A DNA stretch of 64,000 nt. Origin: Scoparia ambigualis (taxonomy: Eukaryota > Arthropoda > Insecta > Lepidoptera > Crambidae). This document shows positions 42,749 through 53,836 of this stretch, one piece after another (position 1 is the first letter of the stretch; each line of letters begins with the position of its first letter). Position numbers and translations under genes: made by a program. The DNA lies in assembly GCA_963921215.1 (NCBI GenBank), contig OY992502.1, positions 61,668,622 through 61,732,621 on the forward strand. Reading direction: 5' to 3'. The notes beneath the pieces are model-generated. The model did not search any database, was not told where the DNA came from, and saw only the letters and a list, made by a program, of their open reading frames with translations.

Positions 42749-44073
42749 CTTACCACTGAAATATTAGCTGGCTGGTCAGGTAGTAGAAGGAACAATATTA
42801 TAAAATTTATTTAAAATTAAAATTATCATCGACCCGCTGGGTCACTTTTGACTCTTAGGATTTTCTTGTGTTTTAGGGTGTGTAATATCTTTATAATAAG
42901 GTTTAGATTAATTTAAACAGTAAATTATAGTTGACAAAATTATTAGAAAATTTATTGGAATTTAATTTGAAATTGATCCGTCGGGGCAATTTCGACTGAA
43001 TAGTTTTTTTTTTTGGTATTTTCTACCCAATAAATTAAAATGAGTAATGTAAATGATTACTACCTAACATAAAATAAGGAAAAATTGATACTAACCCCCC
43101 CTTTAGATAATAGTAGTGAATTAAATTATAATTTGATTTTATTGTTTTGGAACAAAATATAGGGTGTGTGTTCGTTGACAATATACTGCCTAGCTGTTGA
43201 ACATTTTATGGTTTTATTTTACAACAACCCACTGAAGTTTGCGTTTGGGATTTTCTTCCTTTTCCCCAAAAGGGACAAAATCTCAAATGTAACACATAAT
43301 AGGAAAAGATACCAGTCCTTATGTTCAAACGGTAAGTTTTAATAAATAAATTATTACTTACATAAAGGTAAGTATTATGCCTATTATTATATGAGGATTT
43401 ACTAGGAAATGTCAGTATTGTTAAAACTGCTAGATAAAGAGTATTGACATAAAGATAAATTTTTTTTATGTGGTTTTGCAGATTTGAGACGACGATTCAA
43501 AAATCTTAAATGTTACCTCATAATTTGGTGGATGGACTTCCTCAGAATGGTGAACAAACATGGTTTGAAACATGGTAAAAACAATATCAAGCAATTTTTT
43601 ATAATAGATAGGTACTTACCTACTAACTTTTTATCTATGACAATTTTCTATACTTAAGTAAGTAGGATATTGTTCTAATTTCTTAAGAGATTCTGGATAC
43701 CTTCAAAAAGCATGGTTAATGATAATAATACCAATATTTAATGCTGCATCAGGCTCACAAGACAGGAGGGGTGTGTACCACAGTCATATCCAACAATGAA
43801 ACTGCATTGAACATGGCTTTCGCATAGTTGAGTTTTGTTATTTTGTGGAGCTTTAATGTTGACAACGTTTTTATTCTACAAAAAGGAGCAGTCTGTGCCA
43901 TAAGTAATTTGGTTTATATGATGGGGAAAAATTAAGTTTAAAGATAATTTAGCTCTAAGTTTATTGTGCTTTATTTAAAAAGATTTACTTAGGTACAAAA
44001 AAACAGTACCTTCGTTGACAACATTTTTATTCTACAAAAAGGAACAGTGTGCCATAATAGTACATTATGATAT

Positions 44074-44762
44074 TAGTGCGGTAAGATGAAAATTACAGCC
44101 GAGGCGATATTGCTAGACCGAGCCGTAGGCGAGGGCTACAAGAAAGCAGAGGCTGTAATTATCAAAGCGCACGTATGCCATACGACGTTTTATAACATAT
44201 TTGTGAGGATAAAAAAAATCCGAAAATGACTGCGTTTTTTGTTGTTTTTTCTAGTGCATGAATCTTTGGTAAACCAACATATATTTTTCTTTGTCCAACA
44301 GCATAGAGCGTAGATGGGCTCATCAAAATAATACCACCAACCCCTCTCTTCCCTTAGGTGTCGTAAAAGGCGACTAAGGGACTAAACACTGCACATACAT
44401 CCAACAGCATAGAGCGGCGATGGGCTCATCAAAATAATACTACCTACCCCTTTCTTCCTTTGGTTGTCGTAAAAGGCGACTAACGGACTAAAGACTGCAT
44501 ATACATCCAACAGCATAGATCAGCGATAAGCTCATCAAAATAATACTACAAACTTTTCTCTTCCCTTCGGTGTTGTAAAAGGCGACTAACGGACTAAAGA
44601 ATGCACATACATCCAACAGCATAGAGCGGCGATGGGCTCATCAAAATAATACTACCAACCCCTCTCTTCCCTTGGGTGTCGTAAAAGCTACTAACGGGCT
44701 AAAGGCGTATGTTGTCCATAGATTCAAATGATAACTAATTTTTAAATTTCATTACCGCACTA
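44074..44762. mobile_element. small TIR element containing a tandem array
   Basis: TAGTGCGGTAAGATGAAA at the left and the complement of TAGTGCGGTAATGAAA at the right (44,747-44,762). No coding capacity. The target duplication was not determined. Confidence 0.55.
44294..44710. repeat. four tandem copies, 106-bp period
   Basis: TCCAACAGCATAGA starts at 44,294, 44,400, 44,506 and 44,612, exactly 106 bp apart. Each unit includes GGCTCATCAAAATAATAC and GTCGTAAAAGGCGACTAA. Confidence 0.95.
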
Positions 44763-44973
44763 GTGCGAAACTTATTACATTACGATACTGAAATCGGTGT
44801 AATAAGAGCTTCTTACCGAGCAAATGTGTTATAAATATATTTAACCCATAAAATAGTGATTTGGTTCATATGATGGGGAAAAATTAAGTATAAAGTTAAT
44901 TTAGTTCCAAGTTTATTGTACTTTATTAAAAAGATTTACTTAGGTACCTAGTTACTAAAAAAACAGTACCTAC

Positions 44974-46230
44974 TTTCTTGTACACACAATTGGCATCTAT
45001 TTTTATAGTTACATATAGGTTTAATGTCAATAAGAGAAAGTGAAGCCTTATATTTAATAAACTTTGACTTTGAAAAGGTAAAGAAATAAGAATATATTAA
45101 GAAATACAACAATAATGTTATTTTTTACTTGATATTTAATTTTACTTGCAGTAGGTACCTATAGAAAATGTTTAAGTATATCAATTTCTACTAGTGATAA
45201 CATTAAGCTATTGAAGTTGTACTTGATTCATTATTAACATACTAGAGTAATTATATAAAATTAATTGTTTTAAAATTATTTTTGGTAAATATATAAATAA
45301 TCCTATGTTTTATTTGAAACATTATCAACCAACTCATAATTAAGGGCAGTGAAATAAATAATGTAAAATAAATAAATATTTTAACTTGTCGCGTAGAGGC
45401 CACGATCATGTCATTGTGTCTGTGAAGGCGCATATTTAATAAATGATTTGACTTTTATTTTAAATTATTTTCGGTACCTACCGCTATAAATAAGTAACAA
45501 TGAAGCAATCCTATATTAAGGCGATGTTGTCATCATTGTCATCCTATGAACGTCCTGAACGCACTAAGGGCGACTGGGCTATAACATGCTACGCCCTGAG
45601 CCCATACAACCGCAGTGTGCTTTACGTGCCTTCCGAAGCACGGAGGAGCTCGAGACGCTTTTTATTTGGTTACCCATCCTTTAACTCGGTAATGTGAAAG
45701 TTGCGTAACTGGCAAGATCACAAACCGGGGCGGCGCGGGCGGGGACTTTTTGCATAAGTTGAACCTATAGCATCACCTTTCAAGTAACAGTAAGTACATT
45801 GCTTCGCTAGTTTGCATATTTTAAAATTAGTTTTAAGCTAACTAGCAAAACAATGTACTTGAAATGTTTTTAATTTAATTTTATTTAGGACAATAATCAA
45901 TTACACAATTAATGTGATAAGTGTTGTAGTTAGACAATTGAACCCGAAAGCCTTAGCCGCTATGCCATAGAGTTACTTTAGGCGATGTACTCATACAAGA
46001 TGCAAACGTTTTATTCACTGTACCTAGTGGGTACTCGCATCTTAAATGTTCGCGCGGTTTGTAACATTTAGTGTTGTCACTTATTTCATTACAGACGTTA
46101 AGTTAATAATATTTATGAGAAATTCTTGGCAGTAAGCGTTTGCTCTTCATTTATTTATATTATAAGCTGAAACATGGGTTTGGTCTCATATCAATGTCAT
46201 ATTATGGTAGGTCAGTTATCGTCATCACAT
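44974..46230. other. no gene recognised
   Basis: AT-rich. A 66-residue plus-strand frame at 45,500-45,697 has no recognised domain. An imperfect 21-bp inverted repeat (AAGTACATTG..GCTAGTT) spans about 45,791-45,862. Confidence 0.4.
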
Positions 46231-46362
46231 AGAATAGAATAGAATAGAATATATGTTTATTTGCATTTGACTGGGGTTTTTCAATATTAATTAATAAGTT
46301 ATTCTTTTTCCACCTATTTATAATTATTATCATTGTATTATTTATGTCATTAATATGCTCAT

Positions 46363-47390
46363 TCAAGGCAGGTTTTTGTCAGTGTTTATTATAATAGAAA
46401 TGTCGTCTGCGAACAAGATGCAGCGATGCTTTGTCAAGTCAGGAATATTATTAATGTAAGCTAGGAAGAGAAGAGGGCCTAATACACTCCCTTGTGGGAC
46501 TCCAAATTTATTTTCCCTAAACTCTGACTGATACTTCTGTGCAACATATTTAGAGTCAAGTTTTACAACTTCAACAGCTTGTCTCCTATTGCACAAGTAA
46601 GTATTGATCAAACTTAACGCCGGCCCTCTGATTCCATAATGTTCCATTCTTTTAAGTAGTTGTAGGGGTGAGAACAAGAATCGAAGGCACGTGACATATC
46701 AATAAAAAGGGCTGTTGTAAACTTATTGTCATTTAGGCTAATTAGGATTTCATTTACTAAATTAAAGATTGCATGAGTTGTTGATTTCTTTTTTTGAAAT
46801 CCAAATTGGTTCTGTTTAAGGACATTATACTTGTCGAAGAACTGCATTAGTTTATTTAGCATGACTTTTTCATATATCTTTGAAAATATTGAGATCAAAG
46901 TTATAGGCCTATAATTATCTACACTGGTTTTTTTATCCTTTTTATATAGTGGTTTTACCAGAGAGTGCTTCAGCCTGTCAGGAAATATACCAGTAGACAT
47001 AGACATGTTTATCAAAAAAGCTAGAACAGGTGCTATTTCCTCATTACATGCCTTGAGGACCTTAGTGCATATTATATAATCATAACCCTCAGAGTTTGCG
47101 TTTTTCAGAGATTTTATTATGTTTTTAATGTAATAGTCATCTATGGGACTCAAATAGATAGAATTACTTAAAATGTCTTTAGGTGGTTCATAAATTAAAT
47201 TATTATTATATTTGTTTGTCAGATTAATGAAATGGTCATTGAATGTGTCAGCAATTTTATTGGGGCTATTTATTATTTCATCCTTATATTCTATACTTTC
47301 AATATAACTGTTCTCCGATTCGGTGTTTGTCTCTGTATGTATTATATTCCAAGTAGCTTTACAAGTATTTTTATTTTTTTAAATATATTT
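46363..47390 (-). pseudogene. LINE reverse transcriptase, part
   Basis: The linker block CKATWNIIHTETNTESEN (just inside 47,390) leads to LSPIDDYYIKNIIKSLKNAN, KHSLVKPLYKKDKKTSVDNY, RPITLISIFSKIYEKVMLNK, QFGFQKKKSTTHAIFNLVNE and ALFIDMSRAFDS. After a frame change: YGIRGPALSLINTYLCNRRQ, FGVPQGSVLGPLLFLAYINN and the catalytic FADD (CILFADDISII, about 46,395-46,425). The protein then ends at a stop (46,363), with only ~130 bp of 3' sequence to the tail, so thumb and C-terminal parts are missing. One frameshift near 46,640 and the deletion make it inactive. Confidence 0.85.
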
Positions 47391-47590
47391 TGTTGGAATA
47401 AACGAAAATACTCTATTCAATTGTATCTATTGATTATACTATACGATTACTTTGTGTAACATCCCTACTTTTATATTAGTCACTCAAACGACTTTTCATT
47501 ATAAAACCGTTGTGCCAACGGAGCGACTTTTACTTTAATAAAAGCATTCGTTCAGACAACTACGAAGTTTTACTTTGCCGTCACTGCGTC
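47391..47590 (+). repeat. copia 5' LTR
   Basis: Starts TGTTGGAATAAACGAAAATA. Compared with the 3' LTR it has about 30 extra bases after position 25 and lacks the last ~10 bases. The primer-like TGGGCCCAGG follows at 47,592. Confidence 0.85.
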
Positions 47591-47899
47591 ATGGGCCCAG
47601 GGACCAAAATTTTCAAAAGTAATTTTTATAAGTAAATTTTAATAGTAAATTCATATTTAAATAACCAGTGCTGTACGCGAGTGATAAAGAAATACCAAAC
47701 AGCCTCGATTAAAATTGGCTGAAACGGAACCTGATTACTAAAGGTACGAGTGTTGAGTTTTTGGGCTATGCCTTTTTGAATTTTGCAAAAGGGTCAGCTA
47801 CGGCTAAATCAATCGTGACAAAATTTATGTAAGAAGAAGCTTGGCGACTCAGTAAGCATTACGTAAGCAATTAATTCACCTAAAATTGCAACCGATGTC

Positions 47900-48671
47900 A
47901 GTTAATCCAACATTCACGAGTTTTGATAACAGAATTACTCACCCTACCCTATAATATATGGCGGTATGATCACGGCGCTGTAAACGCTAGGAGAGGATCA
48001 CCATAGCCTAGCATTCGTAAAACTCGTCTGCTAGATCATGAAGTTAAGTTGAAGACCGAAATATCTACCGAATTTAAAGTTTCGCATACCAATACAGAGA
48101 AGTTTTCTATGCGTAATAATTATGGACCGGACAAGATGAATAAAAATGTGTACCCTCAATCTTCAAGAACAAAATTAAATATCGTGGCAATCAATACATA
48201 AAATTACGAAACCGTACTGCTAGCATGTGGCCGTAGAAATTACATGAAAAAGGACTGCCGTTTTTCTTTTCAAGGAGTTTTCGTAACGCGAGGGCAGCAG
48301 CAGTAATTTTAACTGTACAGCGAACGCTGTTCATCACGTGGAAACCGAGAACAGTATTGTTTTTATGAATTCAAATTGTGAGTTATGAAACGAAACAAGT
48401 AATTCTACTAATCATGTCTCTTTTCTTTTAGGTCCTGGTGCTACCGATTACATGTTAATTCACGAGATTATATTTCTTCTCATACCAAACTACCCTGTCC
48501 TATGAAGATTGGCGTAGCTAAAAATGGAATTTCAATTTTGGCTTATGGAACAGGACAAACCTGGAGTTCAAGGTACAATCGACGATTCGAGGATCGTTTT
48601 ATTTTCCCCCCAAAGTTTCTTGACTGTCCGTTAGTCGAATGCAGCAAGCAAGCAAGTCCAATTATTGCTAT
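47900..48671 (+). pseudogene. copia gag and protease relic
   Basis: Shifted frames show RLLDHEVKLKTE (about 48,020-48,065), the knuckle LACGRRNYMKKDCRF (about 48,222-48,270) and then a protease region (48,433-48,640): GATDYM in place of the usual D-S-G-A-T/S-x-H-M, and CPMKIGVAKNGISILAYGTG. The catalytic aspartate codon is altered (PGATDYM), and frames change between the two parts. Sequence continues until element B begins at 48,672, so the frame seen beyond that point is a chimera. The gene is long dead. Confidence 0.65.
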
Positions 48672-49810
48672 TGTTACATTTGAGGTTTTGTCCCTTTTGG
48701 GGAAAAGGAAGAAAATCCCAAATGCAAGCTTCAGTGGGTTGTTATCAAATAAAACCATAAAATGTTCAACAGCTAGGCAGTATATTGTAAAAGAACACAC
48801 ACTAATATTTTGTCCAACAACAATAAAATAAAATTATAAATTTTATTTCACTCTTATTATTCAAAAGAGTGGGTTAGTCACAATTTTTCCTTATAGTATG
48901 TTAGGTACTTATCATCTACGTTACAACTTTTAATTTATTGAGCCGAAAATAACAAAAAAAAAACTATCAGTCGAAACTGACCCTAGGGTCAATCTCAAAT
49001 GAAAGTCCAACAAACTTTCTATTAATTTTGCCAACTATAATTTACTGTTTAAAGTACTCTAAACCTGATTACCAAGCTATATCACCCCCTAAAACACCCT
49101 AAAATCCTACGAGTCAAAAGTGACCAAGCGGGTCAGTGATAATTTTAATTTCAAATAAATTTTATAATACTGTTCCTACTACTGCCTAACCAGCCAGCTA
49201 ATATTTCAGTCGTACGAGCTATGGTCGTGGGGGGTCGGGATAAAGCCAATACCGTTCGGAGTATGAAGTTGAAATTAAAATTAAATTACTCCGTCTATAC
49301 AAATATTAAATTAAATGTTCTAATCCGTTTAACCGTATCAAAACTCACACGTTTAAAGCCGATACACTAGAGAACCGTGGGGTTATACCGATATAAAATT
49401 AATAATTATAATATTATTACACAATGTGCAAATTTCGTTGTGAGCAGACGTGTCGTGGTTGGTCACGTAATAATTCAATATTTAATTTTAACTATTCTGG
49501 AGCCCCGGATTTCGCCCTGCAGAACTCAGGAATCCGCCACGCCGCTTCTGAAGACTCCATCATTCACGAGAAATATCGAAAAGTTGCTGCGCACCGTGGA
49601 TTCGATCTCCGGAACTTTCGCGTGAGTAGCGAACCTTTACACGCTCGGCTACGGTGGCTTGACGCGGCGCGGCCAAAAGTATCGTTCATATCGCCCGCCC
49701 GTCGTGAATCACCACCGCTACCACTGTACGCTGCGATTAACGAGCGACTATCGAGCGATACTGCCTGACTTCAATAACTTCGTGGTACAAGTCCTTCGCA
49801 GTGCAGCAGT

Positions 49811-50935
49811 ATGCCTAATATTGTTTGTGCCGGTTGTCGCAGTGCTGTGCAAAACAGGCAGTTTTTGCAATGCTGCCTCTGTCGGGAGTACTATGATCTC
49901 TTGTGTGCGAGTGTTGCGAAAGAGCGATTTGTAAATACAATGACCAAGGAACATAAAGCTGCTTGGAAATGTCAAACGTGTTTGAGTAAAGCGCCTAAAA
50001 CAGACAATACTAATACACCTGCTCGTTCAACTAAAGATAGTCCAGATAACATTACTCTCCGACGTGGACCTGGCTCCTCGAAAGTGGCAAATGAGTCCTT
50101 GCCAGGTGATTGCGACTATTTGCCCACGCTCGATCAAATAAGATCTATTATACGCGAGGAGTTACACCTCTTTTTTTCTGATCGTATACGTGATGTAATC
50201 ACTAAATCTATTACTGAGACAGCAGCGACAGTATTCTCGGAATCGATTACTCATTTAGCTGAAAAGGTCGCAGCGATGGAAAGAGGTTTGGAGCTTTTAG
50301 TTGACGCTCAGCTACGGAATACTTCTCCAGTACTTGACAACTCTTCTACACAAACAACTACAGCGCCTTCTGCTCCATCTTTGAGTATGTCAAATACCAA
50401 TGTTGATGTGCAGAAAAAGTCTATGCGGCCGCTGGTTGAGACCTCCAATGATATAGATGCAAAGCGAAAGGAAGGTTGGAATGAAGTAGCCAAACGACCC
50501 CGTCGCAATAATGGTGCGTCAACACCGAGTGCTATGGCCGAAAAGGGTAATGCATTTGCATATAGTAAATCACAAAGCATTGATAAGGATGGTCCGCGCC
50601 GCGCTCGAGTTCCTGCTGGGCTGTTACGGGGCACCGCGGAGCCAGGTAGTGTTGGGCTTTAAGCCTCCGAAAGACAGCGCAATTTCCACCTTTACTACCT
50701 CAAACTTGGTACTACTGAAGAACAAGTGAAGGCGCACATTTCGAACATCACAGGAGGCGCTGACTGCAAAGTGGAGAGTCTCAGCGCTCGTGGGCCATAT
50801 GCATCTTTTAAAATATGCGTTCCCGCTGCTTCCTCTGAACAAATATTAGCCCCCGATAACTGGCCTGAGAATGCATGTGTTAAGCCTTGGAGGCGCCCCT
50901 TTCGCGCAGACCAACGCAGCGGCGGTGAGTCCTAA
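49811..50935 (+). pseudogene. LINE ORF1 with PHD-like finger, one or two frameshifts
   Basis: ATG at 49,811. The N-terminus is a PHD-like cysteine array (CAGC, QCCLCREYYDLLC, WKCQTC within the first 57 residues), followed by a linker, helical segments (TLDQIRSIIREELHLFF, LAEKVAAMERGLELLVDAQL) and a basic region. The frame stops at 50,662, but the usual C-terminal block follows in another frame: YYLKLGTTEEQVKAHISNIT, YASFKICVPAASSEQILAPD and WPENACVKPWRRPFR, to a stop at 50,935. Such proteins bind the LINE RNA. A single indel near 50,650-50,700 would explain the break. It overlaps the ORF2 start slightly. Confidence 0.75.
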
Positions 50936-53836
50936 CGACGCCGAGAATTTCACAGATAGAAGTGACAGCATGGCTCGTGCAAATTTACCAAATCATCGAT
51001 GTGTCTCCATATTTTCGTCCACCGTCAACATAATATATCAAAATGTGAGAGGATTGAAGACGAAACTTTGTAACTTCGATACAAGCTTGATGCTGCTTGA
51101 GCACGATATCGTTGCCGTTACAGAATCTTATTTAGACCACTCTGTTAGCGATGCTGAAGTAGTTAACAGCGGCTGGACTATTCTTCGTCGTGATCGTGGA
51201 TCGTGGGGCGGAGGTGTGATGTTGGCAGCACGGCTTGGTGTTGCGATGCTCCGTCATAAAGATCTTGAAACCTTGTCTGGCGAGGATCTCTGGGCATCTG
51301 TCACTGTACAATCTCAAGTAATGTATGTTTGTGTCGTATACATATCCCCAACTTCAACTGATAATATCTATCTGGAATGGTTTACTAGAGTCGAGAGTTT
51401 CATGCACAATTTAAATAAACCTGTAATCATTCTAGGAGATTTCAATATGAATAGCGCTTCTTTAAATGTTAGTAATTATTATTGTTACTTTTTGTCTTTT
51501 TGTAACATGGTAGATAGAAATCACATTATTAATTCTCACGGTGGTAAACTCGATGTTGTGTTGACACAGGAGTGCGCTTGTGCAGTAAACGTGGCAAATT
51601 CTGAGTTTGGCAGTCTTGTATCGCGCACAGACAAATATCACCCTCCACTTGGCGTTGCGACAACAGTTCAGCGCGGGTCCATGCAATCCAGTAACATAGA
51701 CAATAGCAAGGACTGGAACTTTTATAAGATCGATCGGAATGTTCTGCGCCAACATGTAGATGATTTGGACTGGAACACTGTGCTACAATCCCAAGATTTG
51801 TCTTACGCCTTGGAATTATTTTATGAGGTTCTTTATTACGTTCTTGATAGAGTTGTACTTAAGAAGCGAAGGCCCAAATCATCTGTAAGACGATATCCAG
51901 TCTGGTTTACAGCCGACATCATCAGAGATATGCGAACTAAAACTAGTCTTCATCAAACTTGGAAACGATCTAAGTGTCAAGAGAGTTACGATCGTTTTTC
52001 GAATCTTCGAGCTTCTCTTAAGATAAGAGTATCAGTAGCATACGATACCTATATCATGAATTTGGAAAGCAATCTTCGTTCCAATCCTCGGTACTTTTGG
52101 CGTCACGTGAATAGTTTAAGGTCCGTTGGTGGTTTTGAGCCTACTGTTTATTACAAAGGGCTTCAGTGCTCTGGCGCCGATGCGGCGAAAGCATTTGCAA
52201 GTCATTTTTCAAGTATCTACGCTCAGGACCATCAAACTCTGGAATCAACACCTGTCTCCCTCTCAGCGTTTGCACACATTGATGTCAGTGATTTTTCTGT
52301 CCCTGATGTTGAGAGTGCCATCAAAACTTTAAAGCCTAGTTGGTCATCGGGACCCGACGGTGTACCGGCAAATCTCTTGAAGATGTGTAGGAAAACCATT
52401 GCCATTCCTCTGTGCCATCTGTTTAATCTTATTTTGAATTATGGTATTTATCCATCAGCATGGAAGGTGTCCCGTGTAACGCCAATCCCCAAAGGCACTA
52501 ACAAGTTGCTCGTAGAAGAGCACAGGCCGATTGCTATCCTTTGTGCGCCAGCGAAAGTCCTAGAAATTGTCCTACATAATGTTATTCGCAAGCAAGTCCA
52601 TCCTTACATCTGTAATGAGCAGCACGGATTTAGGCCGCGAAGGTCGGTGAATTCAAATCTGTTAACATTGGTAGAGTACATTTGGAAAACGATGGATAAG
52701 GGCAAGCAGGTGGATGTCGTGTATTTCGATTGTTGCAAGGCTTTCGACAGGGTTAATTGTCAAATCCTTATGTCTAAGCTCGATGCTCTTGGTTTTTCCA
52801 CTAAGCTTATTAACTTACTTTCGAACTACTTTAAAGGTCGGCAGCAATATGTACGCCATGGTTGCTATGTTTCGCAGCCGTATCCAACATCATCGGGTGT
52901 GACGCAGGGATCAATACTGGGCCCTTGGCTTTTCCTGCTGATGATCAACGACGTTGTTAAAGTTCTAAAATTTACAAATTGTCTTCTTTATGCTGATGAT
53001 TTGAAATTATATGCGGAGATCACTGATAAAGCGGACTGTGAGCTCGTTCAAAAGGATATTGATGCCATACTTAAATGGAGTAACGACAATGGCTTAGAGT
53101 TTAATTACAGTAAGTGCTTGGTTATGTCCTTTAGTCGTCAGCGTAATCCTACCCAATATAAATATATAACTTGGGCAGTGTCATTATGAATCGCACAGAT
53201 TCAATGAAAGACCTTGGTGTTACCTTCGATCCTTCCTTAACATTCAATGTTCACATTTCTATACTCACTCGTAGCTGCTACAGTCGTCTAGGGTTTATCT
53301 TAGGTAATTTACGTGATTTTCGGAACCCCAACGTCATAAAGCTTCTGTTCACTAGTCTTATAAGGAGCTCGCTGGAATCTAGTTCGTGTATATGGAGCCC
53401 ACACGAAGCCAAATATGCACTAATGCTGGAAAAGGTACAAAAGGCTTTTCTTCGATATTATTATAAGCGTATATATGGCTACTATCCGTTTATGTATCCT
53501 ACAAAGTATTTATTGGGTATGTTGGGAATGGACTCCTTAGAACTCAGAAGAACTCGTACGGATATTTCAACCGCTCTGTCGATTTTGCGGGGAGTGATTG
53601 ACTCGCCTGAATGTGTCGAACAGTTGTGTCGCCTTTATGTTCCTAATAATTATTCACGAATACGTGCCGGTCGTAGACATAGACTGTTTGCGAATCCACC
53701 GTGTCGCACAGTGGCGCGCGCGCAGTCGCCATTATGTCGAATGCATGAAGCACTAAACGCACTTCTTGTTAACTTCCCAGACATTGATATATTTGTGGAT
53801 GAACCAAAATCGATTGTAAGTAAAATTCGACTCTAA
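50871..53836 (+). pseudogene. LINE ORF2: endonuclease and reverse transcriptase, one frameshift
   Basis: A 772-residue frame (50,871-53,189; likely start MARANLPN at 50,970) holds the endonuclease: NIIYQNVRGLKTKLCNFDTS, DIVAVTESYLD, GGGVMLAARLG, VVYISPTSTDN, ILGDFNMNSAS. Its RT has SSGPDGVPANLLKM, RPIAILCAPAKVLE, QHGFRPRRSVNSNLLTLVEY, VVYFDCCKAFDRVN, GVTQGSILGPWLFLLMINDV and catalytic YADD (LLYADDLKLYA, about 52,987). A frameshift near 53,165 moves the C-terminus to 53,171-53,836 (MKDLGVTFDPSLTF, HRLFANPPCRTVARAQSPLC). All cat-site residues seem present; the single indel is the main lesion. Confidence 0.9.

Larger units (their letters stand above)
36422..43294 (+). mobile_element. LTR-like element A (~2.66 kb without its insertions)
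   Basis: Ends TGTTACGTTGTAAATTC... and ...AATGTAACA, flanked by the 4-bp duplication CATA (36,418-36,421 and 43,295-43,298). A piggyBac (37,019-38,346) and a hAT (39,874-42,748) sit inside. Once they are subtracted, about 2,660 bp remain, similar to element B at 48,672-55,926. TG...CA ends and a 4-bp duplication suggest a solo LTR of a large retrotransposon; no coding region is shared by both copies. Confidence 0.75.
43858..44973. repeat. ~156-bp tandem duplication split by an insertion
   Basis: Blocks X (GTTGACAACGTTTTTATTC.., 43,858) and Y (TTTGGTTTATATGATGGGG.., 43,907) recur as X' at 44,014 and Y' at 44,859. About 800 bp, including a TIR element, lie between X' and Y'. Confidence 0.85.

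Noticed and set aside
48502..48831. 109-residue plus-strand frame as a gene
   Set aside because: It starts in a copia protease relic and runs across the junction at 48,672 into element B; a chance chimera.
49377..49768. Two plus-strand frames ahead of the inner LINE ORF1
   Set aside because: They lie in the LINE 5' UTR and overlap in different frames without recognisable motifs.
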